DNA from: Gammaproteobacteria bacterium
GTDB lineage: Bacteria; Pseudomonadota; Gammaproteobacteria; Pseudomonadales; Pseudomonadaceae
Assembly: GCA_018827205.1 (NCBI GenBank)
Contig: JAHJXZ010000040.1
Coordinates: forward strand, 1-42,165
Reading direction: 5' to 3'
Length of the DNA: 42,165 nt
Position 1 is the first letter of the stretch. Every line of letters begins with the position of its first letter. The notes under the pieces were generated by a model. The model ran no database searches, was not told where the DNA came from, and worked only from the letters and a program-made list of their open reading frames with translations. The translations under genes and the position numbers were made by a program. Of the stretch, positions 25,399 through 33,496 are shown piece by piece.

Positions 25399-25893
25399 AT
25401 GTCCGAACACCTTCTGAGCCGCGTAGAACAGTGCTACCAGCAGGCTGAAGCCTTTTTCAAACGCCCCTTTGCCCGCGCCGAGGTGAGTTTCAAGCTGCGT
25501 GGACAAAAGGCTGGCGTGGCGCATCTGACGGAAAACAAGCTGCGCTTCAACCCGCAGCTGTACCGAGAGAATCGTGAAGACTTTCTCAGACAGACCGTGC
25601 CCCATGAAGTGGCGCACCTAATCGCCCATCAGCTGTTCGGCCTGAAGATTCAGCCCCATGGCGAGGAGTGGCAGCTGATCATGCGCGGCGTGTATGAGTT
25701 ACCACCCAATCGCTGCCACAGTTATGTGGTGCAGCGGCGAATGGTTAGCCGCTATATCTACAGCTGTAGCTGCCCGCAGGGCGAATACCCCTTCTCTGCT
25801 CAGCGCCACTCCCTGGTCAGCAAAGGTCGGCGGTACTACTGCCGGCGCTGCAAGGTGACCTTGAGCTATACCGGCGAGCAGCGCGTCGAATAA
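25399..25893 (+). CDS. sprT: SprT-family zinc metalloprotease-like protein
   Basis: A 164-aa SprT protein, related to the protease domain of eukaryotic SPRTN. The zinc-binding 'HEVAH' is at 69-73 with the third ligand His87 in 'QPHGEEW'. A C-terminal zinc ribbon is formed by 'YSCSCPQG' and 'YYCRRCKVTLSYTG'. The function in bacteria is poorly defined. I start at the ATG at 25399 ('MSEHLLSRVEQCY'), which fits the family N-terminus; an ATG at 25360 would add 13 residues across the terminator region. It converges with the TrhA-like gene, 11 bp between stops. Confidence 0.92.
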   Translation: MSEHLLSRVEQCYQQAEAFFKRPFARAEVSFKLRGQKAGVAHLTENKLRFNPQLYRENREDFLRQTVPHEVAHLIAHQLFGLKIQPHGEEWQLIMRGVYELPPNRCHSYVVQRRMVSRYIYSCSCPQGEYPFSAQRHSLVSKGRRYYCRRCKVTLSYTGEQRVE

Positions 25894-25904
25894 GCCGCAA
25901 GGCA

Positions 25905-26522
25905 TTAAAGAACGTAACGCAGCACTGCAACAAAGTGCATCAGGCTGCCGCCCATGACGAACAGGTGCCAGATGCCGTGCCAATGGCGGAAGCGGCCGTC
26001 ATAGGCGAAGAAGATGATCCCCACGGTGTACAAGACTCCGCCGCCAGCTAGCCAGATAAACCCAGCCATGCCCAGCGCAGCGATCAGCGGTTTGACCGCG
26101 ATCAGCACAATCCAGCCCATCACGGCGTAGATCACAATCGACAGCACCCGCGCCTCGGAACGCGGCTTGATCTCCTGCAGCATGCCGATGATTGCCAGCG
26201 TCCAGACAATCCCAAACAGCGTCCAGCCCCAGGCACCTTCGAGAGTTACCAGGCAGAACGGCGTATAGCTGCCGGCAATCAGCAGGTAGATCGACAGGTG
26301 ATCGAGCTTGCGCATCAGCACTTTCGCCCGGCCCTGCACGCTGTGATAAAGGGTGGAGATGCTGTAGAGCAGCACCAGGGTCAGGCCATAGATCGCCACG
26401 CTGATGATCTTGCGCAGCTCACCGTCCAGACTCGCCAGCAGCAAGAGCCACACCGCCCCTGCGCAAGCCAGAAGCGCCCCGACCAGATGGGTCCAGGCGT
26501 TGAAGCGTTCCCCGTGATACAT
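25905..26522 (-). CDS. hemolysin III / TrhA family (PAQR-type) membrane protein
   Basis: A 205-aa protein with seven hydrophobic segments. The PAQR zinc-type residues are visible: 'NAWTHLVGA' near the N-terminus, 'STLYHSV', 'RKLDHLSIYLLIAGSYTPF' and a C-terminal 'WHGIWHLFV'. E. coli TrhA (YqfA) is linked to membrane energetics and lipid homeostasis; true haemolysin activity is doubtful. AGGAACGGGAAAT precedes the ATG. The 103 bp upstream hold no gene. Confidence 0.92.
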   Translation of the reverse strand: MYHGERFNAWTHLVGALLACAGAVWLLLLASLDGELRKIISVAIYGLTLVLLYSISTLYHSVQGRAKVLMRKLDHLSIYLLIAGSYTPFCLVTLEGAWGWTLFGIVWTLAIIGMLQEIKPRSEARVLSIVIYAVMGWIVLIAVKPLIAALGMAGFIWLAGGGVLYTVGIIFFAYDGRFRHWHGIWHLFVMGGSLMHFVAVLRYVL

Positions 26523-26625
26523 ATTTCCCGTTCCTAAGCCGCCACTGGCGCGAATGCATCAGGCTTATGCCGGAAAATCAGCTCTCTGACGAGTACCCTT
26601 TTGCACGCAAGGCATTTACGCCAGC

Positions 26626-27807
26626 TTAGGCCACCACCTTGGCCGCCTTGAGCTGGGCGATTTGCTCGGCGCTGTAGCCCAGCTCTGCCAGTACTTCTGC
26701 GGTATGTGCGCCCAGGGTTGCGCCGATATACCGGGGCGCAGGAAGACCGCTGGAGAATTTGATCGGGCAGGCGATCTGCGCCTGTGGAGCATTCCCGGCA
26801 CGCGGCACCTCGGTAACCAGATCGCGCGCTTTGATCTGCGGGTGCTCGACCGCCTCACTCAGGTTGAGCATGGGTTCAACACAGGCATCCAGGCCGGCGA
26901 ATACCTGGCTCCACTCGGCGAAATCGCGTTTCTCGAACTCGATTTCGATCTCGCGTTTGAGCGCCTGTTGATCCTCGGGCTTCTGCGACAGACCGCGCGC
27001 GGCAAGCTCCGGACGGCCGATGGCAGCGCAGAACTGCTGCATAAACTGCGGTTCCAGGCTGCCGACCGAAAACCAGCGGCCGTCGCGGGTGCGGTAGTAG
27101 TCATAGAAGCTGCCGCCATTCAGCGCCTGGTTTTCCATCGCCGGCTCCACGCCGGCGGCCAGATACCCTGCCCCGGCCATACCATGCAGGCTGAAGGCGC
27201 AGTCGGTCATGCTGATGTCCACATGCTGGCCCTGTCCCGTGGCCTGACGCTGAATCACAGCCGCCAGTAGGCCGATAACCCCGTGCAGCGAGCCGCCGGC
27301 AATATCCGCCGCCTGAATGCCCAGCGGCAGCGGTCCGGTATCGCGGCGCCCGGTGTAACTGGCGATACCGGCCAGGGCCAGGTAATTGATGTCATGCCCG
27401 GCGCGGTCTTTATAGGGCCCGGTCTGACCGTAACCGGTGATCGACACGTAAATCAGCTTCGGGTTGATCGCCTTGAGCGCCTCATAACCCACGCCGAGCT
27501 TGTCCATCACCCCTGGACGGAACTGCTCCAACACGATGTCGTACTGCGCCACCAACTGTTTGACCATTTCCACCGCCTCGGGCTTTTTCAGGTCCAGAGC
27601 GATGCAGCGCTTGTTGCGATTGAGGTAGGCATGGCTGGCCGATACGCCGCCGTCATGCGGCGGCAGCACGCGCACCAGGTCCATGCGCGAAGGCGACTCA
27701 ACCCGCAGCACCTCGGCGCCCATATCGGCCAGCAGCAATGAGGCAAACGGCCCCGGCAACAGGGTGGAGAAATCCAGCACTTTCAGTGACGACAGCGGGC
27801 CTGACAT
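26626..27807 (-). CDS. family III CoA-transferase fold protein, probable alpha-methylacyl-CoA racemase
   Basis: A 393-aa CaiB/BaiF-fold protein: 'LKVLDFSTLLPGPFASLLLA', 'VLRVESPSR', 'CIALDLKKPE', 'LEQFRPGVMDKLG'. Two residues point to racemase: His138 in 'RAGHDINYLALAG' and Asp168 in 'QAADIAGGS', which match the His/Asp pair of Mycobacterium MCR. Alpha-methylacyl-CoA racemase interconverts 2R and 2S methyl-branched acyl-CoAs so that they can enter beta-oxidation. AAGGAG lies 5 nt before the ATG. The acyl-CoA synthetase stop is 81 nt upstream; both probably belong to one transcript with the dehydrogenase. A formyl- or other CoA-transferase remains possible. Confidence 0.85.
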   Translation of the reverse strand: MSGPLSSLKVLDFSTLLPGPFASLLLADMGAEVLRVESPSRMDLVRVLPPHDGGVSASHAYLNRNKRCIALDLKKPEAVEMVKQLVAQYDIVLEQFRPGVMDKLGVGYEALKAINPKLIYVSITGYGQTGPYKDRAGHDINYLALAGIASYTGRRDTGPLPLGIQAADIAGGSLHGVIGLLAAVIQRQATGQGQHVDISMTDCAFSLHGMAGAGYLAAGVEPAMENQALNGGSFYDYYRTRDGRWFSVGSLEPQFMQQFCAAIGRPELAARGLSQKPEDQQALKREIEIEFEKRDFAEWSQVFAGLDACVEPMLNLSEAVEHPQIKARDLVTEVPRAGNAPQAQIACPIKFSSGLPAPRYIGATLGAHTAEVLAELGYSAEQIAQLKAAKVVA

Positions 27808-27888
27808 AACAGCTCCTTGGGGTAATCGTTAACGCCGATGGGTATCGCTGCGCTCATCTAGCAGCCCACCCAATGCTACGCAGTGCAG

Positions 27889-29526
27889 CTATTGCCAATG
27901 CAGCGGCTGCTTGGCATCCAGCTCGTTTAGCTGCTCGGCAAAGCGCGCTTCCAGCACGTTACGGCGAATTTTCATGGTCGGGGTCATGCAGCCGTTATCC
28001 ACGGTCCAGGCCTCGCTCACCAATACAAAGTGGCTAAGCCGCTCATGCTGCTGCAGCTGGGTATTGAGCTGCTGCAGGGTCTGCACGAGGTCGGCCGCCA
28101 CGTGCTCGCGGGCTTGCTCACGGGCAGCGGGCGACAGTTCGATCAACGCCAGCGGCTGATCCAGATTGCTGCCCATCAGGCACACCTGCTCAACCCAGAG
28201 ATTCTTGGCGATCTCCCCTTCAATAGGTGCCGGGGCGATGTACTTGCCCTTGCTGGTCTTGAAGATGTCCTTCACCCGCCCGGTAATTTTCAGGTAACCG
28301 GCGGTATCCACCTCGCCCTTGTCGCCCGTGTGCAGCCAGCCATCGGTGATGGTTTCTGCAGTCTTCTCCGGGTCCTGGTAGTAGCCCAGCATCAGGCTCG
28401 GACAACGCAGAAGAATCTCGCCATTCTCGGCGATGCGCAACTCATTGCCCGGCATCGGCCGGCCCACGGTGCCGAAGCGTACCTGCCCCGGACGATTGAA
28501 GCAGCCATAGGCCAGGTGCTCGGTCATGCCGTAGCCCTCGCAGATGGTGATGCCGATGCTCTGATACCAATCGAGCAAGGCGCGCGGAATCGCCGCCGCG
28601 CCGCTGACCAGAATGCGTGCGCGATCCAGGCCCAACCCCTTGCGAATCTTGCGCGCGACCAGGCCGCCAATCAGCGGAATACCCAGCAACCGCGCCAGCT
28701 TAGGCTGCGGCAGCTTCTCCAGCACGCCCTGTTGAAAGCGAGTCCACAGGCGCGGCACGGAGAAGAACACGGTCGGCCGCACATGGCGCAAATCGCTGGA
28801 AAAGGTCTCCAACGACTCGACAAAAGCCACCCGCCCACCGCTGTACAGCGCGTTCATCTCCACCAGAAAACGCTCGGCGGCATGCGACAGCGGCAGATAG
28901 GAAAAATACTGATCCTGCTCGGTAATCTGCAGCTCCTTGACCGATCGCCCGCCGGCAATGGCAAAGGCCTTGGCCGAGAGCATCACGCCCTTGGGCTGAC
29001 CGGTGGTGCCGGAGGTATAGAGGATGCTCAGCAATGCATCGGGTGCCTGCTGATGCGCCACGGCCAACGGCTGATGCGCCGCCAGCAAGGCATGCCAACC
29101 GTGATTAGCTTCGATGGTCGGGTACGGCATGGCGATACGGATAACGTCGGCCGGAATGCCCGGCGCAAGCTTGGCCGGCTCATCCAGCTTGCCGAGAAAG
29201 ATCGCCTTGCACTGCGAATGGCGCAGCACGTAGTCGATGCTATCGGCCGACTGCAGTGGGTACAGCGGCACGCTGATCAGCCCGGCGAGCATGATCGCCA
29301 GATCCGCGATAATCCACTCGGCACAGTTCTTCGCCAGCAGCGCCACTCGATCACCCGGCGCGCAGCCCAGCGCATGCAAGGCTGTGGCCATGCGCCGCGC
29401 CTGATCATCCACCTGTGCCCAGGTGAAATCATGCCACTGGCCGTTGACCGGCTGGCTAAGCCAGACCGCATCAGGGCGTTTTTCAACCCAGAGCGCCAGG
29501 CGCTCCAGAGGCAGTTGTTCGTCCAT
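27889..29526 (-). CDS. long-chain acyl-CoA synthetase (AMP-binding)
   Basis: A 545-aa adenylate-forming enzyme that activates fatty acids to acyl-CoA. Motifs: 'LYTSGTTGQPKGVMLS' (P-loop), 'CEGYGMTEHLAYG' (A5), 'WLHTGDKGEVDTAGYLKITG' (A7/A8) and 'DIFKTSKGKYIAP', whose 'SKGKYI' is the long-chain type ending of the FAA1/FAD15 branch. The length is near 550-600, normal for bacterial members. GAGGT lies 7 nt before the ATG. The acyl-CoA dehydrogenase gene ends 57 nt upstream; the racemase-like gene follows. Confidence 0.9.
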   Translation of the reverse strand: MDEQLPLERLALWVEKRPDAVWLSQPVNGQWHDFTWAQVDDQARRMATALHALGCAPGDRVALLAKNCAEWIIADLAIMLAGLISVPLYPLQSADSIDYVLRHSQCKAIFLGKLDEPAKLAPGIPADVIRIAMPYPTIEANHGWHALLAAHQPLAVAHQQAPDALLSILYTSGTTGQPKGVMLSAKAFAIAGGRSVKELQITEQDQYFSYLPLSHAAERFLVEMNALYSGGRVAFVESLETFSSDLRHVRPTVFFSVPRLWTRFQQGVLEKLPQPKLARLLGIPLIGGLVARKIRKGLGLDRARILVSGAAAIPRALLDWYQSIGITICEGYGMTEHLAYGCFNRPGQVRFGTVGRPMPGNELRIAENGEILLRCPSLMLGYYQDPEKTAETITDGWLHTGDKGEVDTAGYLKITGRVKDIFKTSKGKYIAPAPIEGEIAKNLWVEQVCLMGSNLDQPLALIELSPAAREQAREHVAADLVQTLQQLNTQLQQHERLSHFVLVSEAWTVDNGCMTPTMKIRRNVLEARFAEQLNELDAKQPLHWQ

Positions 29527-29583
29527 GTGCAGACCTCTTGTTGTTATTGTCTGTCGCGCCTCGATTTAGCCATCAGCCATCTA

Positions 29584-30723
29584 TCAAAGCTTCATCCCAC
29601 GACTGATGATCTCTTTCATGATCTCCGAGGTGCCTGCGAAGATGCGCTGGATGCGCGCGTTCGCGTACATCTTGCAGATCGGGTATTCCCACATATAACC
29701 CCAACCACCGTGCAGTTGCACCCCTTCGTCGACCACCTTGCACAGCAGTTCGGTGGTGAACAGCTTGGCCTCGGCGGCCACTTCCGGGGTGAGTTTCTTC
29801 TCGTTGTGGTCCGTCACGCAGCGGTCAACAAACACCTGCGCCACGTCGATCTGCGTGCGCATCTCGGCCAGCTTGAATCGGGTGTTCTGGAAGTGCGAAA
29901 TCGGCCGGTCGAAGGCCTTGCGCTCGCGCACATAATCGATGGTCACCTGCAACGCCGCCTCAGCCGCCGCCACCGCGCCGCAGGCGTTGGTCAGGCGCTC
30001 CTGGGCGAGCATGTTCATCAGGTAGAAGAAACCACCCTTGGCGTCGCCCAGCAGGTTGGCCTTGGGCACTTTGACGTTATTGAAGAACAGCTCGGCGGTG
30101 TCCTGGCTCTTCATGCCGAGTTTTTCCAGGTTCTTGCCGCGCTCAAAACCTTCCATCCCGCGCTCGACCAGGAACAGGCCCATGGCGTGTTTGTTAGCCG
30201 GATCGGTCTTCGCTGCCACGATCACCACATCGGCCAACAGACCATTAGAGATAAATACCTTGGAGCCGTTAAGCACGTAGTGATCACCCTGGTCCACCGC
30301 GCTGGTGCGCATACCAGCCAGGTCGGAACCGGCGCTCGGCTCGGTCATCGCCACCGCAAGAATCAGCTCACCGCTGATGATGCCTGGCATAAAGCGCGCT
30401 TTCTGCTCGGCATTGCCGTACTCAGCGATATAAGGGCCACACAACGCCGAATGCAGCGGCAGCATAAAACCCGGCTCGTTAATCTTCGCCAGCTCCTCGC
30501 ACATGATCTGCTCGTAGCGGAAATCCTTGAGTCCGGCGCCGCCGTACTCCTCATCCGCCCAAGGCAGCAGAAAGCCCATGTCGCCGGCCTTTTTCCACAC
30601 CTCGCGGCTGACCACACCGGCCGCTTCCCATTCATCCTGATGCGGCACTACTTCCTTTTTCAGAAAGGCGGCAAAAGCGTCGCGGAACATATTGTGTTCG
30701 GTGTCGAAAATAAGGCGCTGCAT
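29584..30723 (-). CDS. acyl-CoA dehydrogenase, long-chain/isovaleryl-type active site
   Basis: A 379-aa FAD enzyme that introduces the 2,3 double bond in acyl-CoAs. The FAD/substrate segment 'LAVAMTEPSAGSDLAGMRT' and 'YVLNGSKVFISNG' are intact. At the medium/short-chain catalytic position ('YEGT') it has 'FAGTSEIM', with Ala. Instead Glu242 in 'LAQERLTNA' sits where long-chain and isovaleryl dehydrogenases keep their base, so the enzyme is probably active on long or branched chains. AGGGAG lies upstream of the ATG at 30723. It is first in the three-gene acyl-CoA unit and divergent from the AraC gene. Confidence 0.92.
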   Translation of the reverse strand: MQRLIFDTEHNMFRDAFAAFLKKEVVPHQDEWEAAGVVSREVWKKAGDMGFLLPWADEEYGGAGLKDFRYEQIMCEELAKINEPGFMLPLHSALCGPYIAEYGNAEQKARFMPGIISGELILAVAMTEPSAGSDLAGMRTSAVDQGDHYVLNGSKVFISNGLLADVVIVAAKTDPANKHAMGLFLVERGMEGFERGKNLEKLGMKSQDTAELFFNNVKVPKANLLGDAKGGFFYLMNMLAQERLTNACGAVAAAEAALQVTIDYVRERKAFDRPISHFQNTRFKLAEMRTQIDVAQVFVDRCVTDHNEKKLTPEVAAEAKLFTTELLCKVVDEGVQLHGGWGYMWEYPICKMYANARIQRIFAGTSEIMKEIISRGMKL

Positions 30724-30883
30724 GCGGGTGTGCTCCCTGAGCTGAAGTCGTGCAGCAGGTTAGGCCCCACGCCCCCGCCGCCTCAATGACCCATGCGCTC
30801 AGCCTGGATTGACCCAATCGCTCGACCGGCTTGTCGGCGGCGCATTGAGCTGCCTACCATCGGCGTACTTTCAAGGAGCCGTC

Positions 30884-31882
30884 ATGCGCGAACGCACCAT
30901 CGCCAGCCACTTTGTCCGCGCCGCCTTGCGCGGCGCCGAACGTCAGGGCCACGACTGCACGCCGCTGCTGCGCCAACTAGGTATTCAGCCGGCGTTGCTC
31001 GACGAACCGCGCGCACGGGTCGCTCCGGAACAGTTCGCCCGCCTGGTGCAACTTTTGTGGGAAAGCCTCGACGACGAATACCTCGGCTTCGGCCGCCTGC
31101 GCAGTAAGCGCGGCACCTTTGCCATGATGTGTTACGCGATCATCCACTGCCACTCGCTGGAAAAAGCCCTCGGCCGTGGCGCGCTGTTCTACAGCTTGTT
31201 CCCCGAAGCCCCAGCCATCAGCATCCAGCGCGAAGGCGACTGGGCACGCCTTAGCGTGGACGACTCAACCCTGTGGGATCCCGACCACTTTCTGGTGGAA
31301 AGCCTGCTGGTGATCTGGCACCGCCTCGGCAGCTGGCTTATCGGACAACGCATCCGCCTGGAAGAAGCCACCTTCACCTACAGCCAACCCGCCCATGCAG
31401 GCGAATACGAACTGCTATTCCCATGCACCCGGCGCTTCACGGCCGGCCGCACCAGCCTGCTATTCCATGCGCGCTACCTGGCCATGCCACTGCTGCAGGA
31501 TGAACGCACCCTCAAGCAATTCCTTCAGCACTCCCCCGCCGATCTGCTCGCCCGCCCGGATGGCGGCGACAGCCTGATCAGCCAAATCCGCCGCCTGCTC
31601 GGCCGCGACTGCAGCAACTGGCCGGACCTGGATGCCGTCGCCCAGCAACTGCATATGAGCCCGCAAACCCTGCGCCGGCATTTGCGCGAGGAAGGGTCGA
31701 GTTTTCAAGAACTCAAAGACCACCTGCGCCGGGATTTGGCGATTTACCACCTGGGGCGCGATGAGTTGGCGATTCAGGATATTGCCGAGCAGCTGGGGTT
31801 CTCGGAACCGTCGGCGTTTCATCGGGCGTTTAAAAAATGGACCGGGTTAACACCGGGGGCTTATCGGGCGCAGGAAGGGTGA
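30884..31882 (+). CDS. AraC-family transcriptional regulator (arabinose-binding-like N-domain)
   Basis: A 332-aa regulator. The N-terminal part (about 15-200, 'LLRQLGIQPALLDEPRARV', 'FGRLRSKRGTFAMMCYAIIH') is the ligand-binding domain found in OruR/ArgR-like AraC proteins. The C-terminal double HTH (about 230-330) has 'VAQQLHMSPQTLRRHLREEG' and 'DIAEQLGFSEPSAFHRAFKKWTG'. I start at 30884, where AAGGAG lies 5 nt upstream; an ATG at 30809 would add 25 poor residues. It is divergent from the acyl-CoA genes across 160 bp and probably controls them, perhaps in response to an acyl-CoA. The last 150 bp use G-ending codons more than the rest. Confidence 0.9.
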   Translation: MRERTIASHFVRAALRGAERQGHDCTPLLRQLGIQPALLDEPRARVAPEQFARLVQLLWESLDDEYLGFGRLRSKRGTFAMMCYAIIHCHSLEKALGRGALFYSLFPEAPAISIQREGDWARLSVDDSTLWDPDHFLVESLLVIWHRLGSWLIGQRIRLEEATFTYSQPAHAGEYELLFPCTRRFTAGRTSLLFHARYLAMPLLQDERTLKQFLQHSPADLLARPDGGDSLISQIRRLLGRDCSNWPDLDAVAQQLHMSPQTLRRHLREEGSSFQELKDHLRRDLAIYHLGRDELAIQDIAEQLGFSEPSAFHRAFKKWTGLTPGAYRAQEG

Positions 31883-32186
31883 AATATTTTAGTGCGCTTC
31901 GGCATTGGAGGATGCAGATCAAACACCTGTCATGCTGAATGTTTGCATACAGAGCCCTCAAGGCATTTTCCGCATAATTTAATCAGCGCATTTTTCTCAT
32001 AGTGTGACCTGCGACCATTTTTGAAAATTGCTGATACCGAAGTGACTGGGCACTATCTGGCCACCTTAGAACGCTCCAATCGTAGAGCTAAAAACTGCAA
32101 AGCTTTTAGCGCTCTTGAGTTTTAACTGTGATGAATCAGATATACCGGGCATCTGATAGTCAAAATGCGCACAAGGAGAACAGTGC
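31883..32186 (+). other. AT-rich spacer before the sterol-desaturase gene
   Basis: These 304 bp have no convincing gene and are visibly richer in A and T than the flanking operons. They hold a bulged hairpin at 32084-32115 ('AGAGC-TAAAA' with 'TTTTA-gc-GCTCT'), followed by 'TGAGTTTTAAC', a possible weak terminator for araC, and a 7-bp inverted repeat 'ATCAGAT' / 'ATCTGAT' at 32135-32157, about 18 bp before the next ribosome site. I cannot place a confident promoter. Confidence 0.5.
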
Positions 32187-33329
32187 ATGCTCATTCAAAC
32201 AGTAAAAGCGTACTTCGACCGCCATGGGTCTGATGCGTTTCGGATCGGAGAAGGCCGCATTAGTGGCTATATCTCAGCGACAACCGGGATCCTCAGTTTA
32301 CTGGCTGTGTTGTGCTTTCTATTTCCAGAATGGCTGACTTTTGCAGAGTTCCGTAAAGTCTACAGCGAGCAATTTGCGCGCTCCGCGCTGCTGATCGGTT
32401 TAGCCTGCTCCTTTGGCTTGGGCACCCTCAACATCTTGGTTAACAAGCGTAAACGCCTTGGCATCACCGGCATGCTGACCTCGGGAGCGGCCTTGCTCCT
32501 GGGCGGCAGTAATATCCAGTTCGATACCATTGGCCACTCGCCGTATTCGCTTGGCCTAGATTGGTTCATCTTGGCATTGCTGGTCTCGGCGATAGTCTTT
32601 ATTCCTCTGGAAAAGCTTTACGCCAAAGACCCTGAGTTACAAATCTTGCGCCCACATTGGCGAACAGATCTGTGCTACTTCTTCGTCAGTCACATGGCTG
32701 TGCAATTCATCCTGATCTTCGTCACAGCCTCATCCAGTTTCCTCGCCAGTTGGGCTGTGTCCGACACGCTTCAAGAGACCGTTCGCAGCCTGCCTATAGT
32801 CGTTCAGTTTGTAATGGCGGTATTTGTGGCTGATCTTGGCCAGTATTGGCTGCATCGCCTGTACCACGTCATTCCATGGATGTGGAAATTCCACGCGGTG
32901 CATCATTCCAGCACAGCCATGGATTGGCTTGCCGGCTCACGAGTTCACTTTGCAGAAGTATTGCTGACCCGCACGGGCGTGCTGGTACCGTTGATGCTGC
33001 TTGGTTTCTCTACAGAAGCGATGAATGCCTATGTGATCTTGATTGGTGTGCAAGCTGTATTAGCACACGCTAACGTTAAGATTGATGGCGGCTGGCTGAA
33101 CTACATCCTGGTACTACCTCGTTACCACCACTGGCATCATGCCCGACACATTGATTACATCTATAAGAACTACGCGATCCATACCCCATTAGTTGACATG
33201 CTTTTCGGCACATTTAAGCTACCGCCGAAGGAATGGCCAACGCGTTATGGCGTATTCGGAAAAGAGCTGCCAAAAGGCATGCTTAAGCAACTCGCCTACC
33301 CGTTTAAACGTACTCCACCTGCTCAATAA
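32187..33329 (+). CDS. sterol desaturase / fatty acid hydroxylase family membrane protein
   Basis: A 380-aa di-iron membrane oxygenase-type protein with several hydrophobic segments. The histidine boxes are 'HRLYH', 'HAVHHSS' and 'HHWHHARH', the pattern of the FA_hydroxylase superfamily (sterol C5-desaturases, ceramide and carotenoid hydroxylases). The substrate is unknown. AAGGAG lies 8 nt before the ATG. Codon use (many A/T-ending codons such as 'GTA', 'TTA', 'AAA') differs from its neighbours, suggesting recent arrival. It stands alone, with a hairpin terminator directly after it. Confidence 0.88.
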   Translation: MLIQTVKAYFDRHGSDAFRIGEGRISGYISATTGILSLLAVLCFLFPEWLTFAEFRKVYSEQFARSALLIGLACSFGLGTLNILVNKRKRLGITGMLTSGAALLLGGSNIQFDTIGHSPYSLGLDWFILALLVSAIVFIPLEKLYAKDPELQILRPHWRTDLCYFFVSHMAVQFILIFVTASSSFLASWAVSDTLQETVRSLPIVVQFVMAVFVADLGQYWLHRLYHVIPWMWKFHAVHHSSTAMDWLAGSRVHFAEVLLTRTGVLVPLMLLGFSTEAMNAYVILIGVQAVLAHANVKIDGGWLNYILVLPRYHHWHHARHIDYIYKNYAIHTPLVDMLFGTFKLPPKEWPTRYGVFGKELPKGMLKQLAYPFKRTPPAQ

Positions 33330-33336
33330 GCAAGTT

Positions 33337-33369
33337 GGGCTGACCGATTTCAAGCAAATTGGTCAGCCC
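33337..33369 (+). terminator. hairpin terminator after the sterol-desaturase gene
   Basis: A 14-bp stem 'GGGCTGACCGATTT' / 'AAATTGGTCAGCCC' (one G-U pair) with a 5-nt loop begins 8 nt after the stop. It is followed by 'ATAAATGTCTT', a poor U-tract, so termination may be partial. Confidence 0.65.
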
Positions 33370-33395
33370 ATAAATGTCTTCGCTCAACGGGAATT

Positions 33396-33425
33396 CTTTG
33401 CGGCTCGATGGGCCTACCCGCGAAG
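33396..33425. repeat. degenerate REP-like palindrome
   Basis: Read on the minus strand, 'CTTCGCGGGTAGGCCC' followed by 'CCGCAAAG' resembles the Pseudomonas REP family ('TTCGCGGG...'), with 8-bp arms and one mismatch. It lies between the sterol-desaturase gene and phoQ. The match is partial. Confidence 0.35.
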
Positions 33426-33442
33426 TTAGATGTGCATTAGAA

Positions 33443-33470
33443 AACAGCAAAAACTAGCCACGGCTAAAGC
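33443..33470 (-). terminator. weak terminator after phoQ
   Basis: On the minus strand, a short 'TAGC-CGTG-GCTA' stem is followed by 'GTTTTTGCTGTTTTC', about 30 nt after the phoQ stop. The stem is short, so this call is tentative. Confidence 0.35.
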
Positions 33471-33496
33471 CCCTGCCAAAGGGCCGGCGACATGCC

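Noticed and set aside
28030..30789. A 919-codon open frame on the plus strand opposite the acyl-CoA synthetase and dehydrogenase genes
   Set aside because: Its product is a low-complexity mix of His, Arg, Gln and Leu with no domain, and the opposite strand carries two well-supported enzymes. It is a side effect of GC-rich codon use.
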